Shown here piece by piece: positions 25,775 to 33,983 of a stretch of 64,000 bases of DNA. The notes under the pieces were generated by a model that was given only the letters and a program-made list of their open reading frames with translations, was not told where the DNA came from and ran no database searches. This stretch comes from DASWYT01 sp965246875. Lineage in GTDB: Bacteria > Pseudomonadota > Alphaproteobacteria > Micavibrionales > SZUA-601. Within the stretch, counting starts at the first letter, position 1. Each line of letters starts with the position of its first letter. Made by a program: the position numbers and the translations under genes. The DNA lies in assembly GCA_965246875.1 (NCBI GenBank), contig CBDFFU010000003.1, positions 310,001 to 374,000 of the forward strand. Direction: 5' to 3'.

Positions 25775-26478
25775 GGGGCTGGTATAGATTAGCTGAGTTT
25801 AGCCCATAGCTTGAGAGTTGTCAGCTGGCTTTTGGGTGAGCCGTAATTGAAGCGGAAGACACATTCCTGAAGGAAGTAAGCGAAGTTCTGTTTCGGGATG
25901 CCGTTGTATTTGCGCAAAACTCGTTTTGATTGATTCCAGAAGTTTTCAATCCCATTGATGTGATTAGTTTTATCAGCGAACAGTTCGCTGTGATTGATGC
26001 GATAATGTTTAAACTCAGAGACATCTAGCACGTTATACGAACGATAGCTGTCCGTGTAGACGATGCTATCAGGCTGGATTTTACGGCGTATAACCGGCAT
26101 GAGCGTCCGGCTTTTTGTATCGTCGACCATGGCGGCATAGACTTTACCACCCCGCTTGAGCAGGCCGAAAACAGGAACCTTGCCGGCAGCACCTCGGCCT
26201 CGCTTGCCCTTTCGGACACCGCCAAAGTAACTCTCGTCAAGCTCAATCTCGCCGTCGAATGGCTCTTCATCGATCATTTTATCGCTGATCAGGACACGCA
26301 ATTTATGATAAAACAAGTGGGCCGTATGATAGTTGATACCGACCAGATCAGCAGCTGTTCGGGCCGTTACCTGGCCGACGAACATCTCCAGCAGCTTTAA
26401 CTGAATTTTATGCGATAATTTACAACGATTTAATCCCATCACACCAGCATAAATTAGATCCTAATCTATACCAGCCCC
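25775..26478 (-). mobile_element. Insertion sequence, IS1595 family (IS1016-like), copy 2
   Basis: 704 bp with the same 18-bp terminal repeats as copy 1, in reverse orientation, flanked by AAATATTA. The encoded protein and shadow frames match copy 1 exactly, so the copies are identical or nearly so and recent. Confidence 0.95.
25789..26442 (-). CDS. IS1016-like transposase, copy 2
   Basis: 217 residues identical to the transposase at 21549-22202, with the same DDE-type motifs and intact frame. It is read against the interrupted 62-codon gene. Confidence 0.95.
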   Translation of the reverse strand: MMGLNRCKLSHKIQLKLLEMFVGQVTARTAADLVGINYHTAHLFYHKLRVLISDKMIDEEPFDGEIELDESYFGGVRKGKRGRGAAGKVPVFGLLKRGGKVYAAMVDDTKSRTLMPVIRRKIQPDSIVYTDSYRSYNVLDVSEFKHYRINHSELFADKTNHINGIENFWNQSKRVLRKYNGIPKQNFAYFLQECVFRFNYGSPKSQLTTLKLWAKLS

Positions 26479-26486
26479 AAATATTA
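26479..26486. repeat. Target-site duplication of IS copy 2 (right)
   Basis: AAATATTA, direct repeat of 25767-25774. Confidence 0.9.
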
Positions 26487-26670
26487 TATGCACAGACTGC
26501 TGATTTCATTGAACGATGCTGCCAGACGGTTGAAGCGCCACCATCTGTACAACTATCGCAGTTAAAAACTGCATTGAGTGATTTTCGGATCAAACATCTG
26601 CCGACTGATATTGTTGAGCCGTCAACAAGCATAACACCTACTGTCGCGTAAAGTACACTGCTGTTATATA

Positions 26671-27414
26671 TTACGCCACATAAGACATTGTGTTAAATTG
26701 CGTTTGTAATGCTTGTACTAAAACTCCACGCCGGTCGGCAATACTTTCCAGCAAACGTCGCACGAAACAATCATAGTACGGTTTGATCGGCGGGAAATGT
26801 GTGTTGCAGCTGCTGAGATATTTTAGCATGAAAATGATCATCGCGTCATCCACCACACCGGCTTTGCGCTGGATCACGTAAGCGAAAACCTGCAGCCTGT
26901 CGAGCGCTTTGATAAACCGGCTTTCCAATGATTGCAGATGCATAGCCTCTTGCAACAACGTTTCCTGCAAGGCTCGCGCGCCATCATTGACACGCGACAG
27001 ATAATTTGTCATCGCCTGTTTTTCAGCTGCATCTTTGGCATCCTTTTTCTGCGCATTAAAGGCATGCGCATCATGACCCGTTCCATTTTGACCGGTCGGA
27101 TCGTAATCACCTGTGATGATTTCCAACTTGTCGTGTATCACAGCCAACATGACACAGCGCCCGATATCCAATTCCGGAAAACGCGGCCCCAGCAGCAATA
27201 CCATATCCGCCATATGCCACGAATGGTCCGCGACAGATTCACTGCGCGGAACAGCAATCCCATCTTCTGTTTTCGCGTCCAGCTCCAGCGCAGCCAGGGT
27301 GCGTTTGGTTTCAGTTTGCCAGAAGAATTGTTCATGATAGCGCAAGACAGTGCACAACCGCATCGACCACATGATGAGATCAACGTCTTGTTCGATGGCG
27401 GATTGTGGAATCAT
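26671..27414 (-). CDS. HD-domain hydrolase (YfbR/HDDC2-like)
   Basis: 247 residues. Metal ligands of the HD superfamily are visible: 'RSESVADHSWHMADM' (about 58-72; H-x-x-x-H) and 'MLAVIHDKLEIITGD' (H-D followed by E, about 90-104). This layout is that of 5'-deoxynucleotidase-like HD proteins (YfbR, HDDC2), which act on nucleoside monophosphates; that substrate is inferred. The C-terminal half is helical and unrecognised. Confidence 0.8.
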   Translation of the reverse strand: MIPQSAIEQDVDLIMWSMRLCTVLRYHEQFFWQTETKRTLAALELDAKTEDGIAVPRSESVADHSWHMADMVLLLGPRFPELDIGRCVMLAVIHDKLEIITGDYDPTGQNGTGHDAHAFNAQKKDAKDAAEKQAMTNYLSRVNDGARALQETLLQEAMHLQSLESRFIKALDRLQVFAYVIQRKAGVVDDAMIIFMLKYLSSCNTHFPPIKPYYDCFVRRLLESIADRRGVLVQALQTQFNTMSYVA

Positions 27415-27469
27415 TTATAAAAATTTTCGCGCGATTAAAAGCTAATATTTTGATACATGTATAATAAAG

Positions 27470-27781
27470 TTATTGATATGTCACGTACCCCTGTTCGCAA
27501 AAAGCATTCACTTTCACATTCGCAGATTGCGCACCGCGGACAAATAAATCACGGAACAATTCACATTCATGTTGATTAAAAGAGGTTGCATTTGTACCAG
27601 CTTCAATTCTTTTAACTTGGCGAGAGTCAAATGTTGCTAAATGTAACCGCGCCGGCAACTCAGGATGATTTGTATTGACTTGATAAAGAGTATAAACATG
27701 CGATACAGGCAAACCCCATTTGTATGCCTTAAAACCAAAGCCAAGAATAAAACCCAAAATGAGGCTAATTATAATTTTCAT
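27470..27781 (-). CDS. Membrane-anchored hypothetical protein, 103 aa
   Basis: One N-terminal hydrophobic helix (residues 3-17), which may be a signal anchor, then about 85 soluble residues with two cysteines. The region is AT-rich compared with parAB. No family was recognised. It has AGGAGAAA just before the ATG. Confidence 0.6.
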   Translation of the reverse strand: MKIIISLILGFILGFGFKAYKWGLPVSHVYTLYQVNTNHPELPARLHLATFDSRQVKRIEAGTNATSFNQHECELFRDLFVRGAQSANVKVNAFCEQGYVTYQ

Positions 27782-27944
27782 TTTGAGTTTCTCCTAGTTT
27801 AGTGTAATAACGTCATGGTTTTTGAGTTGTCAGAAAATTCATACTACATCATATTCACTGATTTAGCCGATGCAACCTATTATAAATCGATCAAATATCA
27901 ACGACATAATAAGTTTAATGTCTTATTCTATAGTATTCTAAAGA

Positions 27945-28460
27945 TCATGTGCGTCTGGCTTTCACAATCGTCTCATAAAATTCGGCACTAAAATATCCAG
28001 CCCGTTGGGTCATGACTCTTTCAACAAATGCTTGTGTTTTGCGGATTATTTTAACAATTGCATCTGAGTAATGATACAACCCGATGCGCTCTTCAAATTC
28101 TGCCAGATCATGAACAGACACAGTACCGTCGGGTGACAACATAATGTCCACATCATAATCGACATAAGACAAAATAGTTTTGCTCACAGTCGGTGGTGAC
28201 GCCAGATTGCAATAATATTCCGGGCCGTTTTCTTTTTCGACAATAAAGAGATTGTAATAAGCGTCTTTGGGAAATACCGCATATCGGCTGTAATGTGTCA
28301 CCCATGTTGTTTGCTTTTTAACTTCTGTAACGGTTTTTCCCTTATCCGCCCAATAGACTAGGCAATTGTCAAATTCACCGATAAATATTTCACCCGGAAA
28401 TTCTTTAGCGATCCGGCCGTCATGTTTCAAAGCATGAATATGATAGTGACGATCATCCAT
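27945..28460 (-). CDS. DUF402 domain protein
   Basis: 171 residues with the family core 'YYNLFIVEKENGPEYYCNLASPP' and 'YVDYDVDIMLSPDGTVSVHDLAEFEERI'. DUF402 (FomD/YgaC-like) members are metal-dependent nucleoside diphosphatases or RNA-linked phosphatases in characterised cases; here only the fold can be claimed. It is followed by a small membrane gene upstream in the same direction (6-base gap). Confidence 0.82.
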   Translation of the reverse strand: MDDRHYHIHALKHDGRIAKEFPGEIFIGEFDNCLVYWADKGKTVTEVKKQTTWVTHYSRYAVFPKDAYYNLFIVEKENGPEYYCNLASPPTVSKTILSYVDYDVDIMLSPDGTVSVHDLAEFEERIGLYHYSDAIVKIIRKTQAFVERVMTQRAGYFSAEFYETIVKARRT

Positions 28461-28466
28461 TTGTTT

Positions 28467-28754
28467 TTAAGGAAGATGCTGTTTGACGGCGGCACGATAA
28501 CGCACTACGTCCCAGATCAGCCAGAACAGTTGCGGTGCGCCATACAGCAGAAGTGGCAACAGAGGATTAAATACCTCTTGTTTACTTGCAAAACCAAAAC
28601 CACCAATGATGACGATCAAGCCGATTGACAGCGTATTAGCCACTATAATTTTATGGTAAGCCTGAATGGTTGTCAGACGTGTTAAAACGTAACGCCAGCC
28701 CAAACGGATTAGCCAGGTCATAAATAACGTTGCAGTTAAAAAAACAAAAATCAT
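28467..28754 (-). CDS. Small membrane protein, 95 aa
   Basis: Three hydrophobic segments (about 2-20, 37-55, 62-82) separated by short basic loops. Not recognised. It lies between parB and the DUF402 gene, all read leftward, with 29 bases to parB, so it may be at the end of the par operon. Confidence 0.65.
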   Translation of the reverse strand: MIFVFLTATLFMTWLIRLGWRYVLTRLTTIQAYHKIIVANTLSIGLIVIIGGFGFASKQEVFNPLLPLLLYGAPQLFWLIWDVVRYRAAVKQHLP

Positions 28755-28783
28755 ATTATCCGCCCAGTTTAATCAGATATTGC

Positions 28784-29809
28784 TTACCGGCTCAACCGCC
28801 GCAACACATCGTCCAACTGATCCAGATTTTTATAACCGATCGCGATGCGTCCGGCATTTCCTTTGCCGGTTTCGATCTCGACGCTCAAGCCCAACATGTC
28901 ACTGATCGATTTTTCCAGTGCCAGAATATCCGCCGTTTTCGGGCCGCCGGTTGCTGCTGCATTGTTCACCTGACCAGCTATTTTTCCTGTTACAGTTTTT
29001 ACACTGGACGGGTGACGGTCACTCCCGCGATATTTATTCGCTTCAATCTGCGCCAGTTTCTCGGCGTCGCGCACCGATAAATTCTGTTTCAAGATCGTGT
29101 CGGCCAACGCTTGCGGGTCTTTCGCTTTGATCAACACGCGCGCGTGGCCCGCCGTCAATTTGCCGCTGGTCAGTAAATCCAGCAACGTGCTGTCCAGCGT
29201 CAGCATGCGCAAGCTGTTGCTGATATGCGAACGGGATTTACCGATGATCTGCGCCAGATCGTCTTGCGTATATTGGTATTCATCCAACAAGCGTTGATAG
29301 CCTTGCGCTTCGTCAACCGGATTTAAATCTTCGCGCTGCAGGTTTTCAATCAGCGCAATCTGCAGTGCCTGTTCCGGCGTAAAGCTGCGCACGATCACCG
29401 GCAGCTCATGCAACGGCACCAGTTGCGCGGCGCGCCAGCGGCGTTCACCCGCAATAATTTCATAGGTTGCGCCATTGTCTGCTGGCATATCCAATGCGCG
29501 CACCATCAAGGGCTGCAACACGCCGTGCTGTTTCATGCTTTCCGCTAGCTCGATCAAACTGTCATCGTTAAAGGTGCGGCGCGGTTGAAAACGGCTGGCT
29601 TGCAAGGCGGTGATCGGTACACGCAAAACGCCTTGCTGATTATTTTGGGCCTGATTTTTTGGTGTCGCTCCAGTGTTTGCATCGTTATTGTTGACTTTGG
29701 CTGTCGTCGCTGCATCACCGGCATAGGCCACATTATATTGCGGCTGTTCGTCATCGCCGAACAAGGCATTCAACCCACGGCCCAATCGTTTATTATTTTT
29801 CTGTTCCAT
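28784..29809 (-). CDS. parB: Chromosome partition protein ParB
   Basis: CTP-dependent clamp that loads at parS and spreads. The 341-residue protein has the N-terminal 'RLGRGLNALFGDD' tag for ParA contact, the CTP site 'GERRWRAA', the helix-turn-helix 'YTQDDLAQIIGKSRSHISNSLRML', and a C-terminal dimer domain. parA is 12 bases upstream. Three parS sites are nearby (31279, 31379, 31716). Confidence 0.97.
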   Translation of the reverse strand: MEQKNNKRLGRGLNALFGDDEQPQYNVAYAGDAATTAKVNNNDANTGATPKNQAQNNQQGVLRVPITALQASRFQPRRTFNDDSLIELAESMKQHGVLQPLMVRALDMPADNGATYEIIAGERRWRAAQLVPLHELPVIVRSFTPEQALQIALIENLQREDLNPVDEAQGYQRLLDEYQYTQDDLAQIIGKSRSHISNSLRMLTLDSTLLDLLTSGKLTAGHARVLIKAKDPQALADTILKQNLSVRDAEKLAQIEANKYRGSDRHPSSVKTVTGKIAGQVNNAAATGGPKTADILALEKSISDMLGLSVEIETGKGNAGRIAIGYKNLDQLDDVLRRLSR

Positions 29810-29821
29810 GGTGATATCCTC

Positions 29822-30685
29822 TTAAGCGATGGCTTTTTCAGGTTGCGCAGCGTGTGGGTTTTCCGGTGCAACAAATTGTTTCTCACGTTTCAAAAATTCA
29901 CCGGCCAATTGCACATAGGCCTGCGCGCCGGTTGATTTCAAATCATAGACCAGCACGGGCAACCCGTAACTTGGTGCTTCCGATACACGCACGTTGCGCG
30001 GAATCACAGTCTGATACACTTTGTCGCCAAAGAAACTGCGCACATCATCTTCGACCGTGCCGCTCAATGCATTGCGCTTGTCGTACATCGTCAGAACGAT
30101 ACCCTGCAATTCCAGCAACGGATTAAAGCTGCGCTTGACGCGCTCGATCGTTTTAATCAGCTGGCTAAGACCTTCCAGCGCATAAAATTCCGTTTGCAGC
30201 GGCACCAAAATAGCGTCGGACGAAACCAACGCGTTTAATGTCAATAAATTCAAAGAGGGCGGGCAATCCAACAGGACGTAATCGATATCCATAGACGATT
30301 GATGCAACGCATCACTTAAGCGATATTCGCGACGATCTTCATTGACCAGCTCGATTTCGGCGCCTGACAAATGCACGGAACTGGGCGCCACAAACAGACG
30401 TGGTACCTTGCAGGATAACATCACCTGTTCGACAGTTTTTTCAGCAAATAGAATATCGTATGAGCCGATATCGCGTTGTGTCCGGTCAATCCCCAATCCG
30501 GTTGATGCATTGCCTTGTGGGTCGAGGTCAACAATTAAAACGTTTTTACCAACGGCAGCCAAAGCTGTGGCCAGATTGACCGTTGTGGTGGTTTTACCTA
30601 CGCCGCCCTTCTGATTGGCGACGGCTACGATCCGGCCCTGAAAAACACGCTGGGCTAAGCCCAAAGGAGACGGGGTATCATTCAT
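29822..30685 (-). CDS. parA: Chromosome partition ATPase ParA
   Basis: Deviant-Walker ATPase that moves ParB-parS complexes. 287 residues from ATG 30685 with 'VANQKGGVGKTTTTVNLA' (Walker A), 'VDLDPQGNAS' and 'VLLDCPPSLNLLT'. The frame is open 12 codons further to a TTG at 30721 touching the rsmG stop; neither start has a good ribosome site, and coupling to rsmG is likely. Operon order is rsmG - parA - parB. Confidence 0.97.
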   Translation of the reverse strand: MNDTPSPLGLAQRVFQGRIVAVANQKGGVGKTTTTVNLATALAAVGKNVLIVDLDPQGNASTGLGIDRTQRDIGSYDILFAEKTVEQVMLSCKVPRLFVAPSSVHLSGAEIELVNEDRREYRLSDALHQSSMDIDYVLLDCPPSLNLLTLNALVSSDAILVPLQTEFYALEGLSQLIKTIERVKRSFNPLLELQGIVLTMYDKRNALSGTVEDDVRSFFGDKVYQTVIPRNVRVSEAPSYGLPVLVYDLKSTGAQAYVQLAGEFLKREKQFVAPENPHAAQPEKAIA

Positions 30686-30717
30686 AATATTTACCGTACT
30701 CAAACCGTACTGAGAAG

Positions 30718-31341
30718 TCAAAGCTTTTCCAATCGTAAAATTTTTGCTTTTTTATCTGTAACCGATTGAAATGTTTCTATTTTATAGGACTTAAGCAGCT
30801 GATCAGTAATTTCGGTATCGGCTTGCTCACCTTTGGGGAACAGAAATCGGTTTGAATAAGGACCAGCCCAATCCATTAATTGCTGTGTTGTCGCCAAAGC
30901 CCGCGCTGTGACCAAATCAAACGTCTGCGCTGGCAATTTTTCAACCCTTTCTGTAATAATGGTTATATTTTGAAGCCTGGCTACCCGTATGGCTTCGCGC
31001 AAGAAAATACATTTGCGCCGGTCGCTCTCGACCAAGGTAAAGGCAACTTGATTATCAGCCAGGATAGATAGGACAATGGCTGGAAATCCGCCACCACTGC
31101 CGATATCCAGAATGCTTTTGGTATGGGATGGAATAAGGGAGAAGAGTTGCGCCGAATCAATAATGTGACGCCACCAGATATCGGGGATTGTCGCCGGACT
31201 GATTAAATTAATCGCTTTTTGCCATTCCAGTGTTAAAGAGACATAGGCCTCCAGTGGCGAGACAACGCGTTCCAAAAATGTTTCACGTGAAACATTTGGT
31301 ATTTCTTGCAGGTATTTCAATGACTTGGAATCAATCACCAT
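30718..31341 (-). CDS. rsmG: 16S rRNA (guanine527-N7)-methyltransferase RsmG
   Basis: 207 residues from ATG 31341. The SAM-binding motif 'SILDIGSGGGFPAIVLSIL' and 'VESDRRKCIFLREA' mark the GidB fold. A longer start (31395) would be encoded by a parS site and is less likely. A parS copy at 31279-31294 lies inside the gene and encodes 'NVSRETF', a common arrangement for rsmG. Confidence 0.96.
   Translation of the reverse strand: MVIDSKSLKYLQEIPNVSRETFLERVVSPLEAYVSLTLEWQKAINLISPATIPDIWWRHIIDSAQLFSLIPSHTKSILDIGSGGGFPAIVLSILADNQVAFTLVESDRRKCIFLREAIRVARLQNITIITERVEKLPAQTFDLVTARALATTQQLMDWAGPYSNRFLFPKGEQADTEITDQLLKSYKIETFQSVTDKKAKILRLEKL
31279..31294. other. parS site 1 (inside rsmG)
   Basis: Perfect 16-bp palindrome TGTTTCACGTGAAACA, the universal ParB-binding sequence, within the rsmG reading frame. 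Confidence 0.97.
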
Positions 31342-31378
31342 GAAGCGTTGTGTACCTTTTTGTTCCTGAAATCTAAAA

Positions 31379-31394
31379 TGTTTCACGTGAAACA
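31379..31394. other. parS site 2
   Basis: A second perfect TGTTTCACGTGAAACA, 100 bases from the first, just upstream of rsmG. Confidence 0.97.
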
Positions 31395-31416
31395 TTTGCC
31401 CTTTTATATATTGATT

Positions 31417-31560
31417 TCAATATGTTACACGAAGTGGCGCATTTGTAAAGCCGCATCCTTGATAAACCATGTCTGGTATCATCTCTCCATCACCATCCCA
31501 GATTTTGCCATAGTGGAAAAATTGCGCAGCGGCAGTCTTTAGGATCTCGTTACAATCTGA
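31417..31560 (-). pseudogene. Possible gene remnant between rsmG and mnmG
   Basis: Read leftward, 47 codons between two stops encode 'AAAQFFHYGKIWDGDGEMIP' and 'YQGCGFTNAPLRVTY'. The composition is protein-like but there is no start codon at the left edge. No family was recognised. It may be the end of a lost gene. The rest of the 370-base gap is AT-rich and holds only parS sites. Confidence 0.25.
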
Positions 31561-31715
31561 TTAAAAAAGTGGTTCACAAAATATGCTTGATAATATATTG
31601 ATAGTATAAGTATATATGTATACTGAGAATATCACAGACAAATCACTAGGCGATTTGTGGGATAGCTCCAGAGAATAATCACACTTTAGTATGCGCAAGA
31701 GTTCTTGACTGAAAA

Positions 31716-31731
31716 TGTTTCACGTGAAACA
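31716..31731. other. parS site 3
   Basis: A third perfect TGTTTCACGTGAAACA, 35 bases downstream of the mnmG stop. The flank ATTTGCCCTTTT plus an AT-rich palindrome is shared with site 2, so about 50 bp appear duplicated. Confidence 0.97.
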
Positions 31732-31765
31732 TTTGCCCTTTTTATATTGAAATTCAATATATTAA

Positions 31766-33664
31766 TTAAGCGGCGTCCGTCTGTTTTTGCGCCGGTTTAC
31801 GCACATAGCGCAACAAGGCGGTTAAGGCTGCTGGGGTCACACCGGGGATGCGGCCTGCTGCGCCAAGGGTGGTGGGTTTAGCCGCCGCCAATTTCAAACG
31901 CAATTCGGTCGACAGGCTGCCGATTTGGGTGTAATCCAGATTTTCTGGCAAAACCAAGCCTTCATCTTTGCGGAAGGCGTGAATATCTGCGTCCTGGCGT
32001 TGCAGATAACCGCTATATTGGGCATCGATACTGATTTGCTCAACAATAGCTGGTTCCACTGTGCCAAGCTCTGGCCAGATCGGGAGCAGCATGTCGAATG
32101 TCACATGTGGATAGCTGAGCAGCTCTGCGATCGTCCGGCGTGTACCGTCCTGATTAATCGCAATGCCAAATTTCGCCAGATGGTTCGGCGTCGCGTTGAG
32201 GCCATGCACCATGTCGTGGGCCTGTTGCAGTTTTGCGGATTTCTCGCCCCATGCGTTTTGACGAGCAATCCCCACACAACCAATGGCAATTCCTCTATCG
32301 GTTAGGCGCTGATCGGCATTGTCGGCGCGTAAGGACAAACGGTACTCGGCACGAGATGTGAACATGCGATAAGGCTCTGGTGCGCCGCGGCTGATGAGGT
32401 CATCGACTAACACACCCATATAGGCGGTCGCGCGGTCGAGGGTAAAGGTTTCACCTGTGCCGCGTGCATCCAAAGCCGCATTGACACCAGCGATTACCCC
32501 TTGCGCACCCGCTTCTTCATAACCGGTTGTGCCATTAATCTGGCCCGCCAGATACAATCCCGGCACAGCTTTAACCGCCAACCGGTTATCCAATTCGCGC
32601 GGGTCAACATAATCGTACTCGATCGCATAGCCATATTGCTTGACGACCACGTTTTCTAACCCCTTGATGGAACGGATCAATGCATCCTGCACATCAACGG
32701 GCAATGACGTCGAAATGCCATTGGGATAGACTGTATTATCGTCCAGACCTTCCGGTTCCAAAAAAATCTGGTGACGTTCTTTGTCAGCAAAGCGCACAAT
32801 TTTGTCCTCAATCGACGGGCAATAGCGTGGCCCGGACGAACTAATCTGCCCGGAATACATTGGTGAACGATGCAGATTATCCTTGATAATCTGATGTGTG
32901 TGGAGCGTGGTATGCGTAATGTAACAGGAAATTTGTGGTACATCGACAGATGCGTTCAGAAACGAAAACGGCGTTGGCGGCTTGTCGCCCGGCTGTTCTT
33001 CACAGACTGACCAGTCGATGGTCGACCCATCCAGACGCGCCGGTGTTCCGGTTTTCAAGCGTCCCTGCCGCAAACCGAAGGCCAACAGACTTTCAGCCAG
33101 TTTCACGGTTGGGGCTTCACCCACCCGGCCACCCGGTGTTTGCGTTTCGCCTTGGTGAATAATGCCATGTAGAAATGTGCCGGTCGTCAAGACGACAGCC
33201 TTCGCGCTTAACCTATTACCATGTCCATCGACAACACCGACGACGCGGGTCCGACCTTCGGGCCCATTCTCGATGATGAAGTCATCTGCACCACCACCGG
33301 CCAGCGTTAAATTCCCTTGTTGCTTTAATAAATTTTGAATAGCGTTGCGATAGAGCTTCCGGTCAGCTTGCGCGCGCGGCCCACGGACGGCAGCACCTTT
33401 TGAGGCATTCAACATACGAAACTGGATGCCAGCCCGGTCAATCGCCTTGCCCATCAATCCATCCAGCGCATCGATCTCACGCACCAGATGTCCCTTGCCC
33501 AAGCCGCCAATGGCCGGGTTGCACGACATGACGCCGATCGTTTCAATGTTATGCGTCAATAACAAGGTCTTGGCGCCTGTCCGCGCAGCTGCAGCTGCGG
33601 CTTCGGTGCCAGCATGGCCGCCACCGATGACGATGACGTCGTAAGATTGGGAAGAGTTTATCAT
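31766..33664 (-). CDS. mnmG: tRNA uridine 5-carboxymethylaminomethyl modification enzyme MnmG (GidA)
   Basis: FAD enzyme that with MnmE modifies wobble U34 of tRNAs. The 632-residue length is normal. N-terminal 'VIVIGGGHAGTEAAAAAARTG' binds FAD; 'MSCNPAIGGLGKGHLVREIDALDG' and 'GQINGTTGYEEAGAQG' are the MnmG signatures. It is in the usual mnmE - mnmG - rsmG - parAB order, but a small gene and 95 bases separate it from mnmE. Confidence 0.98.
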   Translation of the reverse strand: MINSSQSYDVIVIGGGHAGTEAAAAAARTGAKTLLLTHNIETIGVMSCNPAIGGLGKGHLVREIDALDGLMGKAIDRAGIQFRMLNASKGAAVRGPRAQADRKLYRNAIQNLLKQQGNLTLAGGGADDFIIENGPEGRTRVVGVVDGHGNRLSAKAVVLTTGTFLHGIIHQGETQTPGGRVGEAPTVKLAESLLAFGLRQGRLKTGTPARLDGSTIDWSVCEEQPGDKPPTPFSFLNASVDVPQISCYITHTTLHTHQIIKDNLHRSPMYSGQISSSGPRYCPSIEDKIVRFADKERHQIFLEPEGLDDNTVYPNGISTSLPVDVQDALIRSIKGLENVVVKQYGYAIEYDYVDPRELDNRLAVKAVPGLYLAGQINGTTGYEEAGAQGVIAGVNAALDARGTGETFTLDRATAYMGVLVDDLISRGAPEPYRMFTSRAEYRLSLRADNADQRLTDRGIAIGCVGIARQNAWGEKSAKLQQAHDMVHGLNATPNHLAKFGIAINQDGTRRTIAELLSYPHVTFDMLLPIWPELGTVEPAIVEQISIDAQYSGYLQRQDADIHAFRKDEGLVLPENLDYTQIGSLSTELRLKLAAAKPTTLGAAGRIPGVTPAALTALLRYVRKPAQKQTDAA

Positions 33665-33763
33665 TTAGGGACGCTATCACACATAGGCTGATTTTTCCAG
33701 AAAATTCGCTTGCTATTTTAACAGAATCCAATACCATGCTACGGATCATAAACAGGAGTGGTC

Positions 33764-33982
33764 ATGGGAAATGATTATCGTAAGGCATTAGAACAATTTT
33801 ATGGTGCTGCTGTTCCGAAATATACGCGTAAACTACAAACAGTGGGTTTAAAGAATGGTCAGCATGTAGCAACTGATACGCGCAATACCGATCATGCTGC
33901 TGGCTTATTCACTCAGAATAAATCGCATGAAAATTCTGATACAATTAAAAAAGTTGGACCTGGCTTCCACATGTCGAGCTAA
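33764..33982 (+). CDS. Small hypothetical protein, 72 aa
   Basis: ATG 33764 follows a good ribosome site (AGGAGTG). The product is basic and soluble with no membrane segment. It is read against the flanking mnmG and mnmE genes and ends 1 base from the mnmE stop. Not recognised; an insertion into an otherwise conserved operon. Confidence 0.55.
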   Translation: MGNDYRKALEQFYGAAVPKYTRKLQTVGLKNGQHVATDTRNTDHAAGLFTQNKSHENSDTIKKVGPGFHMSS

Positions 33983-33983
33983 T

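Larger units (their letters stand above)
25751..26651 (+). pseudogene. 62-codon gene split by IS copy 2
   Basis: GTG 25751 has a Shine-Dalgarno GGAG 6 bases upstream. Eight codons later the IS begins. If the element and one copy of its AAATATTA target duplication are removed, the frame continues without stop to TAA 26649-26651, giving a 62-residue acidic protein ('FIERCCQTVEAPPSVQLSQLKTAL'). The family is unknown. The exact restoration and the fitting start signal show a real gene that was disrupted recently. Confidence 0.75.

Noticed and set aside
21513..26478. Composite transposon made of the two IS copies
   Set aside because: Each copy has its own, different 8-bp duplication, and the cargo is ordinary (tRNA-Gly, a Lon-N gene, a Trm112-like gene, a helicase). 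Two independent insertions explain it better.
31379..31395. rsmG start inside the parS palindrome
   Set aside because: The ATG formed by parS is in frame, but ATG 31341 gives the usual protein length; the upstream part is better read as a DNA site.
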